In this document: positions 32,252-40,648 of the stretch, in pieces
How the letters are laid out: the number at the start of each line of letters is the position of its first letter
Position numbering within the stretch: the first letter of the stretch is position 1
From: Clostridia bacterium
Lineage (GTDB): Bacteria; Bacillota; Clostridia; Christensenellales; Borkfalkiaceae
DNA: 41,179 nucleotides
Direction of reading: 5' to 3'
Assembly (NCBI GenBank): GCA_028720205.1
Contig: JAQYLE010000058.1
Coordinates: forward strand, 1 to 41,179
Notes under the pieces: model-generated
The model's input: only the letters and a program-made list of their open reading frames with translations
The model's database searches: none
Told to the model about the DNA's origin: nothing
Position numbers and translations under genes: made by a program

Positions 32252-33243
32252 AGCGCTTCTACCGCCATACATATGGTGGGCGGAATCGCCGCCCTCGTCG
32301 GCGCGATTTTTCTTGGTCCGCGTATCGGAAAATACACGCGGGATAAAAACGGAAAAATCGTAAAAGTAAACGCGATTCCCGGTCATTCTGTAACGCTGGG
32401 CGCGTTGGGTTGCTTTATTTTATGGTTCGGCAAAAATTACACGTCGACGACCCCGTGGGTGCCGTGGGCGTGCATATGGCAAACGGCGTCTGGGGAACGA
32501 TTGCCGTCGGTTTGTTCGCCGATTCAGAACTGGCAGCGGAATACGGCCTTGCCGCGGGCGGACTTTTCACCACGGGCAGTTTCGAACAACTCGGTCTGCA
32601 ACTTTTAGGTTTCGTTACCGTAGCCGCGTGGGCGGTTGTTACCATGACAATCACCTTCTTTTTGCTCTCCAAAGCGCAGAAAGGAATCCGCGTTTCAAAA
32701 ACGGAAGAAATCGAAGGCCTGGATCGTTGCGAACACGGCTTACCTTCCGCATACGCAGACTTTATAGGCGTATCGTTGCAAAGCGAAATTTTAGAAGAAG
32801 GCGACCCGGAAACGCCTTTAACGCAGGCTGACGGAGCGATAAACGAATCGGCCTTACCCGCGCCGATCCGCGAACCCGGCAACGCGGCGAAGATGCGCAA
32901 AGTCGTTATAATAACCAAACAATCCATGTTGGAAACTTTAAAAACCGCTTTGGAAAAAATCGGCATTTCGGGTATTACGGTAACGCAGGTGCTCGGATGC
33001 GGCGTACAGAAAGGCGCCGACGAATATTACCGCGGCGTAAAAATGAATATGTCGCTTCTGCCCAAAGTAAAAGTGGAAGTTATCGTATCGAAAGTTCCCG
33101 TACAGGACGTGATCGACGCGGCGAGAAAAGCGTTGTATACGGGGCACATCGGCGACGGAAAAATCTTTGTGTACGACGTGGAAGACGTGGTAAAAATACG
33201 TACCGGCGCGCGCGGTTACGACGCCTTGCAGGACGAAACGTAA
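32252..33243 (+). pseudogene. amt: Broken ammonium transporter-PII fusion gene (amt-glnK)
   Basis: Two frames carry pieces of one gene. The first (to about 32430) reads STAIHMVGGIAALVGAIFLG and then GHSVTLGALGCFILWFG, the middle of an Amt protein. The second (from about 32425) resumes with KLHVDDPVGAVGVHMANGVW, which in intact Amt lies roughly 100 residues later, and continues through the last membrane segments into a complete PII domain (116 residues from 32893: RKVVIITKQ, T-loop YYRGVKMNM, then GHIGDGKIFVYDVEDVV). So the N-terminal third is missing, about 100 residues are deleted at 32425-32435, and the frame is shifted. The PII part is intact but has no ribosome binding site of its own. 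An assembly join could give the same picture. Confidence 0.85.
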
Positions 33244-33297
33244 TAATAAAATTCCGCGAAAAATAAATGAAAAACGTCAAAATTTATCGCTTTTTTC

Positions 33298-33326
33298 TTG
33301 ACATAGAAAGACTTTTATGATAAACT
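33298..33326 (+). promoter_or_regulatory. Promoter of the riboswitch-controlled operon
   Basis: TTGACA (33298-33303) is followed after 17 bp by TAAACT (33321-33326). The -35 box is perfect, the -10 box poor. It lies about 40 nt before the riboswitch aptamer. Confidence 0.6.
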
Positions 33327-33366
33327 GATAATAAAGACAATAAAAAAACGTTTATGTTAATAAACG

Positions 33367-33442
33367 AAAATACAGGCAAAGCATACCAAAGTGTGCGACG
33401 CAAAGCTATAGGGCCTTGATGATCAGTGGCAGCCAGTTGCAA
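33367..33442 (+). ncRNA. c-di-GMP-I (GEMM) riboswitch aptamer
   Basis: The conserved GEMM-I core is present in order: ACAGGCAAAGC, a short hairpin (GCATACCAAAGTGTGC), the signature GACGCAAAGC at 33397-33406, AGGGCCT, then a second arm ending in TGGCAGCCAGTTGC. These blocks match the published c-di-GMP-I consensus (GACGCAAAGCC with GGCCUAA and GGUAGC-type 3' element) with small variations. It lies in the leader of three exported-protein genes. Binding of cyclic di-GMP should fix the aptamer fold and affect the terminator that shares its 3' bases. Confidence 0.92.
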
Positions 33443-33475
33443 ACGGATTTTCTGTTTACAACCGGCTGTTTTTTA
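33430..33475 (+). terminator. Intrinsic terminator sharing the riboswitch 3' end
   Basis: CAGCCAGTTGCAAAC (33430-33444) pairs with GTTTACAACCGGCTG (33454-33468) over 15 positions with two mismatches, followed by six T. The left arm includes the last conserved aptamer bases, so aptamer and terminator should compete; this geometry predicts that c-di-GMP turns the operon on. Confidence 0.85.
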
Positions 33476-33524
33476 TTATAAACGCCGTTTCGTTTAAAAA
33501 ATATTAAAAAAAGGAGAGATGCGA

Positions 33525-34376
33525 ATGAAAAAGCCGCGCAAAAAATTTGCCGTCTGTGCGATTGTTTTATCGGCTGTTTTTTGCGCCGTGCAATTAACCG
33601 CATCCACTTACGCCTGGCTTATCAACTTCGTTACGGGGGGCAATTTCGGTTACACCGCAAACGAACTTCCTCCGTACGCTCTCGAAATCGCGCGTATCCC
33701 CTATTCGGAAACAGGTCGCGCCGAAACGAACAGAACCTATTCCGAATGTAAAAATTATAAAATAGAAACAAACGACGACGGTACGCATCTTGCGGCAAAT
33801 CTTACCAACATGACTTTCGGCACGATTGACAACGTTGCTCAGTTAAAACCGGAAAATATCGTATATCTGCGCCTTACCGTTCCGAAAGAATCGGGCGATA
33901 CGCTGAAATTGAACTTTCATTATAAGCAGGAAAATTTTATCTCCCTTTATCAGAAGACGGTTGACGCAGACGGAAACGAGGGCACTCCGCAAGAGGTTAC
34001 GGAAGAAAGCGTTTTGACTGCTCTGCTGAACGTAGACAAGTCCTCCGGCGCAGAAACGTCCTCCGGCGACGCGTATCTGTTGTACGACGCGGCGGTGTCC
34101 GATATTGCATATGACGCAAACCGGATCGCAGAAAATATTCCGTTCGCCCAAAACGAGGCGGATTATCAGCGGTTCGGCACTTCGCAGACTGCTTTTAAAA
34201 CGCTGACGAACGAGAATTACGACAAGGAAAAAGACTACTATATCTACATAAAAGTAATACCGAATTTATCGGTTTTCGCGTATTCGATAGAATATCTGTC
34301 GGCAGTTATGCCCTGCTATATGTATTTCAATATCGGCGCGATATTCGATTCGGCAAATCCCGAAAAAACTATTTAA
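33525..34376 (+). CDS. Exported protein, TasA/camelysin-like N terminus (first gene of c-di-GMP operon)
   Basis: The 283-residue product has a basic start (MKKPRKKF), a hydrophobic segment and then STYAWLINFVTGGNFGY, the pattern seen after signal cleavage in SipW-dependent matrix proteins (compare 'TWAAF' in TasA). The mature part is beta-rich (LKPENIVYLRLTVPKESGDT, LKLNFHYKQEN), with a proline- and lysine-bounded strand resembling the PGD segment of TasA-like folds. No sortase motif is seen. AGGAGAG is well placed for the ATG at 33525, too close for the one at 33519. It is directly under the riboswitch. A role in surface fibres or matrix is inferred only. Confidence 0.7.
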   Translation: MKKPRKKFAVCAIVLSAVFCAVQLTASTYAWLINFVTGGNFGYTANELPPYALEIARIPYSETGRAETNRTYSECKNYKIETNDDGTHLAANLTNMTFGTIDNVAQLKPENIVYLRLTVPKESGDTLKLNFHYKQENFISLYQKTVDADGNEGTPQEVTEESVLTALLNVDKSSGAETSSGDAYLLYDAAVSDIAYDANRIAENIPFAQNEADYQRFGTSQTAFKTLTNENYDKEKDYYIYIKVIPNLSVFAYSIEYLSAVMPCYMYFNIGAIFDSANPEKTI

Positions 34377-34388
34377 GCGAGGCATAAA

Positions 34389-37300
34389 ATGGGCAAAACA
34401 AAAAAGACGATATGCATAATAACGATCGTGTTGCTTAGCCTGCTTACCATGGCGACAACGCTCGTTACGTTTGCCTATTTTTCTAAAAAAGAAATTTACG
34501 ACGGATATTTCAGCGGAGAAGTCGAACTGTTATTCGACAGATTAGACGGCGACGGGTTGAAAGCCTACACGGGAGATACAAACGCAGAGATAACCGACGA
34601 ATTATCCGATAACTGGGGCAGCAAAGAATACCCCTACGTAATATCCGACGTCCGTCACCTCTACAACCTTTCCGAACTGCAAAGACTCGGCTATTTTCAT
34701 AAAAAATACATAAGCCGAAACACCGAAACCGACTTTACTCATATCCCCTACTTTCTGGTGTGCACGCCGCAATATACCCCCGCTCTGATAAACGGCACAA
34801 ATTTTAAAGGGATCACTTCTATAGGCACCGATCAATATCCTTTCATCGGTTCGGTACGGGGTGTGAAAAGCACGCAGGCGCCGATAACCGTCAACGGAAA
34901 AACATGCGATACTTCTGCGATTTATAACGTAAAAGTTTCCGGCAACCCCGCCAACGCCGACGCGGGACTGTTCGGGCATATCGGTTTTCTGGGCAATAGC
35001 GCCGCAGTTGATGATAATACGGGAATGTTTTCGGGGCAAATTTCCACTCTTTCCAACCTGGTGCTGGTTGACGTGCAGGTAACCGTTCAATCGAGCCTTT
35101 GGAAAACGGTTACTTCCTTTTTAGAAGATATCGCTATCAACGCAACGGGCGGTCACAGATATTCTTTCACCGAGTTGTATAACCCGAATGATATGACAGA
35201 TTATAATAAAGTTCCGCATGAAAACCACCATATAGGCATTCTTGCGGGGCACGCCGCCTATGCAAAAATCGAATATATCAGCGTGTATTACTCTGCGGAC
35301 GATATCGTTGCGATCGATCTGAAAGATGAAACAAAGGTGGGCGAAACCGAGGCTAATTATCTTTCCGCAACGGGCATTTTAGGCTTTATCGACAACTTAA
35401 ACCCCACCGTAGCGGAAGACGGTAACGGCAATTTATCCGTTTCCGCTGGTTCAGGCGACAGCGTGAGCGATATTTCTTACGGCACGGCGGGCGGCGGCGG
35501 TATCTCTTCCGGTACGAAGCCCGGCTACGTATTAGCGTCGGAGATGTATGCTAAATACCGCTACACGAAAACGGACGAAGTAATCACAGAGGACGACGAC
35601 GGCACGATTTATCTTAAAGACGCTGTTGACAAAGACGGCAACGCGCTTTGTACCGAATGGATCCGCGACCGCATTTTATGGGGAACGGAAGCGACGGGCA
35701 GATATTATTTTTACGACGGCGTGTTCACTTTTGCGCTTTCCAGCCAGGAAGACGTTATCGAGCCCACGTGGAACAACGGTGCCGCCGACGAATTTTCAAT
35801 AGGTTCCACCGACCCTTCCGAATGGAAAGCAAAACCGATGAAGGGTAACGAATCCGTCGTTTCTTTTGTAAAAGAAATATCAAGTTTGGCTGATTTGAAT
35901 ACCGTTGCAAGCAGCGGACAACCGATATATATCGGCTATGAGCAAAGCGATGAGCAAAGCGATACCGTCTTTCTGATGTCATTAACAAACAGTGAAGAGG
36001 ATTCGGGTTTTCTTAATAATTTTTCAGACAATAAATATAAAACTTATGCGTTTCGGAAATCTTTTTTAATCGATCAAAATATAATTTCTTCTATTCAGCA
36101 AACTTTGGGGTCGATTAAGAATCAAGACGACCCGAGATTACCGCGAAAATACGACGGAACGGTCAACACGGATATCATAGAAAATATCCGCAACTATCAA
36201 CTTCTCAATCTCGGTAGTTCTGAAGATCTGAATAAATTAAAAGAGCAATACACGATTAACGTTACTACGGCAAACAACGGCTATACTTTCCAAAGCGGAA
36301 ACAGTAAATTGGCATTGTTGTGTAGAAACGGCCTTTTCTCCGGGTATACGTACAGTGTATGGGCGGGTGAAAGCAAACCAACCGGAAATTGGTACCAATC
36401 GTATGAATGGCAGACAAGCGCGACCGTAACTTATGAGGGTAATTCTTTCATCATCAGATATGATCTGACGGTTAACAATTCCAACTCTGCAACCCGATAC
36501 GTATCGTTTAACGGCGATACAAGTGCTGATAATTCAAGATTTCAAGGGACAAGCGACGGTACGAGTGCTTACGTAAACCTGAAATTTTATACCGTTGAAG
36601 GCACAAGCGACTTAAACTTCGGGCGCGTAACATTCGACCCGGTCGACGATACGTCGGACGAAACGGATTGTTATACGTTCAACGCGGGCGAAACGGTGCT
36701 GTTTGCCTCTTCCTCCCACACAAACGACGCAAACGGCAACATTTCCACAACAGATACAACTTATACGGTAACGCCGCTGAACGAACTCGGCTGGAATAAC
36801 GGCAGCGGAAAAACCGTTTCCGCCGACGATCTGCAAAGCAAATTCAAAATGGTGAAAGGCATTACGTTCGGCGCGTCTTTCAACCTGCTCAACGGCACGT
36901 TAGGTTCAAGCGGAATCATCACGGCGCCTGTGGGCACGAACGGTACCGAAGCCAACATTCCGCAAAGTTGTATCGCGTTTCGCATAAACAACGCAAATAA
37001 AGAAAACAAAATCCGGGTTATCGTTTCCGTAGCCATTTCCGAATTTTACCCCGGCGAAGAAGGCTACGATCTCGGCGCCTACACCCGCTATTTTAACCTT
37101 TGGAAAATGGAAGAAGCGGGGCAAAGCGCCGTTCAGGTATTCGAAGCAACGGGCGAAAACCTTCTGGATCGCTTTGAAGTGCCGCGTTCGCACCCGTATG
37201 AACCGGGAAAAACAGCCGCAAGCGCCGATTCCGAATATATCACGGTACAGTATAACGACAGTTCATACAGATGCTATTTAAACGGCAACCGGGTGCTCAT

Positions 37301-37841
37301 CGCCTACGAATTTTCTGTGGATACCACCGCGGAAGGACACGGCGTAGGAGTTTTCTGCCTGGGCATGTCGGGCATCGGCTCAGACGGTCAAGCCGTTGAA
37401 AACGTTCCAATGGAAATCGTTTATTTCTCGGCGGAGGGCGTAGCGAGCGCAGGGCGCGACGGAGCCTCCTGTTCGCAAATAGGAACGATCGATTTCGTAT
37501 ACGACTACGAAAGCGTCATCGTCACGGTAACGGAGACTTCCGAAACGGATACAAGCGGCAACGAAGTATATTCCAACTACTATCCGTCTTATTGTATCAT
37601 GTATTTCAACACCGCCAAACACGCCGATACGTATACCGACGCTTCCCCTGTGTATATCGACGTAAACTTTGAGCACGTAAAGGTGAGAAGGTACGTTTTA
37701 GGGGAAGCGGAAACGCCCGATTCGGACGAAGACCATAACGATACCCCCAGCCGAAGCGTAATAGCGGCTATTCTCGGCGGCGACAAAAATACCTGTATCG
37801 TGCAATATTCGCGCTACGCCGATAATGTGCAGATAAAATAA
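34389..37841 (+). CDS. Giant exported surface protein with GLUG-like repeats (second gene of c-di-GMP operon)
   Basis: The 1150-residue product begins with one membrane segment (residues 6-30) followed by TFAYFSKKEIYDGYFSGEVE, again the SipW-substrate-like 'AYFS' pattern. Residues 80-240 have GLUG-like steps: ISDVRHLYNLSELQRLGYF, GLFGHIG and TLSNLVLVDVQV, which suggest a beta-helix. The rest is beta-rich, acidic, Thr/Ser/Asn-rich and not recognised. A perfect 12-bp duplication (35940-35963) encodes EQSDEQSD, a sign of recent slippage. No LPxTG, no C-terminal membrane helix. GCGAGG lies before the ATG, 12 nt after the previous gene. It may be an adhesin or fibre component. Confidence 0.7.
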   Translation: MGKTKKTICIITIVLLSLLTMATTLVTFAYFSKKEIYDGYFSGEVELLFDRLDGDGLKAYTGDTNAEITDELSDNWGSKEYPYVISDVRHLYNLSELQRLGYFHKKYISRNTETDFTHIPYFLVCTPQYTPALINGTNFKGITSIGTDQYPFIGSVRGVKSTQAPITVNGKTCDTSAIYNVKVSGNPANADAGLFGHIGFLGNSAAVDDNTGMFSGQISTLSNLVLVDVQVTVQSSLWKTVTSFLEDIAINATGGHRYSFTELYNPNDMTDYNKVPHENHHIGILAGHAAYAKIEYISVYYSADDIVAIDLKDETKVGETEANYLSATGILGFIDNLNPTVAEDGNGNLSVSAGSGDSVSDISYGTAGGGGISSGTKPGYVLASEMYAKYRYTKTDEVITEDDDGTIYLKDAVDKDGNALCTEWIRDRILWGTEATGRYYFYDGVFTFALSSQEDVIEPTWNNGAADEFSIGSTDPSEWKAKPMKGNESVVSFVKEISSLADLNTVASSGQPIYIGYEQSDEQSDTVFLMSLTNSEEDSGFLNNFSDNKYKTYAFRKSFLIDQNIISSIQQTLGSIKNQDDPRLPRKYDGTVNTDIIENIRNYQLLNLGSSEDLNKLKEQYTINVTTANNGYTFQSGNSKLALLCRNGLFSGYTYSVWAGESKPTGNWYQSYEWQTSATVTYEGNSFIIRYDLTVNNSNSATRYVSFNGDTSADNSRFQGTSDGTSAYVNLKFYTVEGTSDLNFGRVTFDPVDDTSDETDCYTFNAGETVLFASSSHTNDANGNISTTDTTYTVTPLNELGWNNGSGKTVSADDLQSKFKMVKGITFGASFNLLNGTLGSSGIITAPVGTNGTEANIPQSCIAFRINNANKENKIRVIVSVAISEFYPGEEGYDLGAYTRYFNLWKMEEAGQSAVQVFEATGENLLDRFEVPRSHPYEPGKTAASADSEYITVQYNDSSYRCYLNGNRVLIAYEFSVDTTAEGHGVGVFCLGMSGIGSDGQAVENVPMEIVYFSAEGVASAGRDGASCSQIGTIDFVYDYESVIVTVTETSETDTSGNEVYSNYYPSYCIMYFNTAKHADTYTDASPVYIDVNFEHVKVRRYVLGEAETPDSDEDHNDTPSRSVIAAILGGDKNTCIVQYSRYADNVQIK

Positions 37842-37869
37842 TTTTACAACAACCCTATGCAAAACAACC

Positions 37870-38568
37870 ATGAAAAACACTAAACCGTACAAAAAAACGC
37901 TGTTGTGCCGAACCGTCGTAATCCTGTTATTGCTTGTAGTGCTTGGAATAAACGCCTTCATTTATTTCAACCGTTCCTGGGCTTGGTTTGCCGATAACAA
38001 AACTATACAGGCGAACGGCGCGAAAGTCAACCTCGCCTACTTCGGCGTTTCCGACGTCTACTTTTCAAAAGAGGCAGGCGAGGTTGATTATACCGAAATT
38101 TCAAGTTGGGATCACCTGTTTCTCAATCTGTCCCCCGGAGAAAGCGTTTCGATAAAGGCGCAATATACGAATCATTCCGACGTAACGCGCAAGTTAAGCG
38201 TATATTTCGGTTTGCCTTACGGTAGTACGGAAACGCCCGTTATAAAAAACGGAGATACAGGAGATAAGTACTATTATTTAAGCACGCAGTTGAAAATAAC
38301 CGGAATCGCGGTAAACGGCGTTACTCAAAGCATTGACGAAAACATGTTTCTGATGACTCCGCCGTCGGATAAAATCGCCTACGAATCCGAGCAAACGCCG
38401 CAAAACTTACCTGTTGCAGAAATCAACTTGCCTTCCGGCGAAAGCGCAACAGCGGAATTAACCATAGAATTTATCAATTATCCCGATATAGATCAGAACG
38501 ATTATCAGGGCTTCGGCAAAGGAACGGAAAACTGCTTCCGACAACTGATCGCGTATATAGACGCCTGA
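37870..38568 (+). CDS. TasA/camelysin-like exported protein (third gene of c-di-GMP operon)
   Basis: The 232-residue product has a membrane segment (about residues 13-32), then SWAWFADNKTIQANGAKVNL, close to the mature start of camelysin/TasA proteins. The segment LFLNLSPGESVSIKAQYTNH, then SDVTRKLSVYFG, parallels the TasA stretch where a 'L.PGD' turn precedes strands of the beta-sandwich. The C-terminal half repeats the idea (INLPSGESATAELTIEFINY). No ribosome binding site is evident before the ATG at 37870, which is 28 nt after the previous stop. No SipW signal peptidase gene is present in the window. The resemblance is by eye and needs a profile or structure search. Confidence 0.7.
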   Translation: MKNTKPYKKTLLCRTVVILLLLVVLGINAFIYFNRSWAWFADNKTIQANGAKVNLAYFGVSDVYFSKEAGEVDYTEISSWDHLFLNLSPGESVSIKAQYTNHSDVTRKLSVYFGLPYGSTETPVIKNGDTGDKYYYLSTQLKITGIAVNGVTQSIDENMFLMTPPSDKIAYESEQTPQNLPVAEINLPSGESATAELTIEFINYPDIDQNDYQGFGKGTENCFRQLIAYIDA

Positions 38569-38609
38569 TCTCTTCAAACCGTTCTCTTTAAAATATTGAC
38601 GTTGAGACG

Positions 38610-38643
38610 AAAAAATGACGTTTCCGTAAAGCGGAAACGTCAT
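38610..38643 (-). terminator. Intrinsic terminator between convergent genes
   Basis: ATGACGTTTCCG (38615-38626) and CGGAAACGTCAT (38632-38643) form a perfect 12-bp stem with a 5-nt loop. On the minus strand it is followed by TTTTTTCG, so it ends the GGGtGRT transcript; it may also stop the plus-strand operon. Confidence 0.88.
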
Positions 38644-38676
38644 AAAAATTTAATCGAATAATAGGGCAAACCCGAA

Positions 38677-39678
38677 TTATTTGTTCATGCCTTCCTCTAC
38701 GGCAACGGCTACGGCAACCGTAGCGCCTACCATAGGGTTGTTGCCCATACCGATGAGCCCCATCATTTCAACGTGCGCGGGAACGGAGGAAGATCCTGCA
38801 AACTGCGCGTCCGAATGCATTCTGCCCATGGTATCCGTCATGCCGTACGACGCGGGGCCCGCTGCCATATTGTCGGGGTGCAGCGTTCTGCCCGTGCCGC
38901 CGCCGCTGGCTACCGAGAAGTACTTCACGCCGTTTTCCACGCACCATTTTTTATACGTGCCCGCAACGGGGTGCTGGAATCTGGTGGGATTGGTGGAGTT
39001 GCCCGTAATGGAAACGCCCACCTTTTCTTTCTTCATAATCGCCACGCCTTCGGGCACGTCGTCGGCGCCGTAGCATTTCACCTTGGCTCTTTCGCCGGTT
39101 GAAAACGCCTTTTCGTACACCACTTTCACCGTTTCGGTGGAGTGATCGAATTCCGTTTCCACAAACGTAAAGCCGTTGATGCGGGAAATGATATACGCCG
39201 CGTCTTTGCCGAGTCCGTTTAAAATAACGCGGAGCGGATTTTTTCTAACCTTATTGGCGTTCTGCGCGATGGAAATAGCGCCTTCCGCCGCCGCGAACGA
39301 TTCGTGCCCCGCAAGAAAGCAGAAACATTCCGTTTCTTCGGAAAGGAGCATCGCGCCCAGATTGCCGTGTCCTAAGCCCACAAGGCGGTTTTGCGCCACG
39401 GAACCGGGTACGCAGAACGCCTGCAGACCGATACCGATTGCCGCCGCCGCTTCGCTGGCTTTTTTGCAGCCTTTTTTAATGGCGATCGCCGCGCCCACCG
39501 TGTACGCCCATACGGCGTTTTCGAAGCAGATCGGCTGCGTGCCTCTTACGATTTTATCGCAATCCACACCTTTTGAAAGGCAGATATCTTTACATTCTTC
39601 AACGGAAGAAATGCCGTATTCTTTCAATACGCCGTTGATTTTTTCTATTCTTCTTTCATATCCTTCAAATAATGACAT
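38677..39678 (-). CDS. GGGtGRT family protein
   Basis: The 333-residue product carries the family's naming motif, here SGGGTGRTLHPDNMAAGPAS, followed by SDAQFAGSSSVPAHVEMMGL and a C-terminal Ala/Val-rich helix. It is widespread in anaerobic Firmicutes and methanogens and regularly next to a NifU-like scaffold; no reaction has been assigned to my knowledge. Cysteines occur singly (ISSVEECKDICLSKGVDC near the N terminus). Soluble, no signal peptide. GGAGG lies before the ATG. It starts 18 nt after the scaffold gene, and both are under the promoter at 40483-40511. Confidence 0.85.
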   Translation of the reverse strand: MSLFEGYERRIEKINGVLKEYGISSVEECKDICLSKGVDCDKIVRGTQPICFENAVWAYTVGAAIAIKKGCKKASEAAAAIGIGLQAFCVPGSVAQNRLVGLGHGNLGAMLLSEETECFCFLAGHESFAAAEGAISIAQNANKVRKNPLRVILNGLGKDAAYIISRINGFTFVETEFDHSTETVKVVYEKAFSTGERAKVKCYGADDVPEGVAIMKKEKVGVSITGNSTNPTRFQHPVAGTYKKWCVENGVKYFSVASGGGTGRTLHPDNMAAGPASYGMTDTMGRMHSDAQFAGSSSVPAHVEMMGLIGMGNNPMVGATVAVAVAVEEGMNK

Positions 39679-39696
39679 ATCCGTATCCTCCCTGCC

Positions 39697-40407
39697 TTAC
39701 TCTTTGCGGGGGTCGATGAATTTCACCGCGCCCTGCTCCGCCGTAAATCTGCCGTAGTGCCCCATGGCTTTTTTGTACGCCTCGTTGGGTTCCAATCCCT
39801 TCTTGATAAAGTCGGTCATTTTACCCAGCGAAACGAATTCGTAACCGATCACTTCGTTGTTTTCGTCCAACGCAAGGCGCGTTACGTACCCTTCCGCCAT
39901 TTCAAGGTATCTTACGCCCTTTTGCAGCGTGGAATACATCGTGCCCACCTGCGAACGCAGACCTTTGCCCAGATCTTCCAGTCCCGCGCCCACGGTAAGC
40001 CCGTCGTCGGAAAACGCGGACTGCGAACGACCGTAAGCGATCTGCAAAAAAAGTTCTCTCATAGCGGTGTTGATCGCGTCGCATACAAGATCGGTATTCA
40101 ACGCTTCGAGAGGCGTTTTGCCGGGCAGAATTTCCGCCGCCATCGCCGCGGAATGCGTCATGCCGGAGCACCCGATCGTTTCCACCAGCGCTTCCTGAAT
40201 AATACCGTTTTTGATATTGAGCGTAAGTTTGCAGGCGCCCTGCTGCGGCGCGCACCAACCCACGCCGTGCGTAAAGCCGCTGATATCTTTGATTTCCTTC
40301 GCGTGAATCCACTTGCCCTCTTCGGGAATCGCGGAATTCTCGTGACGCGCGACGCCCGCGCCTTTCGCGACGCAGTACATCTGTTCAACTTCTTGTGAGA
40401 TCGTCAT
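39697..40407 (-). CDS. Iron-sulfur cluster assembly scaffold protein, NifU/IscU-like, partner of GGGtGRT protein
   Basis: The 236-residue product has an IscU/NifU-like core: GVGWCAPQQGACKLTLNIKN, then ETIGCSGMTHSAAMAAEILP and DLVCDAINTAMRELFLQIAY, with cysteines at the three places expected for cluster binding, though spacing differs from classic IscU. The C-terminal part (GYEFVSLGKMTDFIKKGLEP, YGRFTAEQGAVKFIDPRKE) is particular to this subfamily. I chose the ATG at 40407 because GGAGGAA lies about 10 nt before it; a longer frame to 40494 has no site and runs into the promoter. It forms a two-gene operon with the GGGtGRT gene. Confidence 0.85.
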   Translation of the reverse strand: MTISQEVEQMYCVAKGAGVARHENSAIPEEGKWIHAKEIKDISGFTHGVGWCAPQQGACKLTLNIKNGIIQEALVETIGCSGMTHSAAMAAEILPGKTPLEALNTDLVCDAINTAMRELFLQIAYGRSQSAFSDDGLTVGAGLEDLGKGLRSQVGTMYSTLQKGVRYLEMAEGYVTRLALDENNEVIGYEFVSLGKMTDFIKKGLEPNEAYKKAMGHYGRFTAEQGAVKFIDPRKE

Positions 40408-40482
40408 ATTTATCCATTCCTCCATAAAAATTACGTCTTTGGTTTTAAGGCGCGGCGGACAACTCCCCGAAACGCCTATAAC

Positions 40483-40511
40483 AGTATAGCACATTTCCGA
40501 TTTTTTTTCAA
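40483..40511 (-). promoter_or_regulatory. Promoter of the scaffold-GGGtGRT operon
   Basis: On the minus strand TTGAAA (40506-40511) and TATACT (40483-40488) are 17 bp apart, about 75 nt before the start codon. Confidence 0.75.
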
Positions 40512-40568
40512 CCGCTTAAAAGCGCATTTTTACGCCTTTTCCAAATTTTTTAACGAATTTTTATAAGC

Positions 40569-40609
40569 GAAAGCGCCCCGGCGCATTTAACGGCTGCCGG
40601 GGCGCTTTC
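40569..40609. terminator. Strong hairpin between short-chain dehydrogenase and scaffold genes
   Basis: GAAAGCGCCCCGGC (40569-40582) and GCCGGGGCGCTTTC (40596-40609) form a perfect 14-bp stem with a 13-nt loop. It lies 40 nt past the dehydrogenase stop on the minus strand. Neither side has a clean T-run, so it may work as terminator or 3' stabiliser. Confidence 0.65.
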
Positions 40610-40648
40610 TTCCGCATTTTTTCGTTTCTGTTTTACGTTTCTTCTTCG

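Noticed and set aside
33525-38568. Sortase (LPxTG) anchors in the c-di-GMP operon proteins.
   Set aside because: I looked at all three C termini and found neither LPxTG-like motifs nor terminal membrane helices.
40408-40494. Longer start for the NifU-like gene at 40494.
   Set aside because: It would begin inside the promoter -10 region; the ATG at 40407 has GGAGG upstream.
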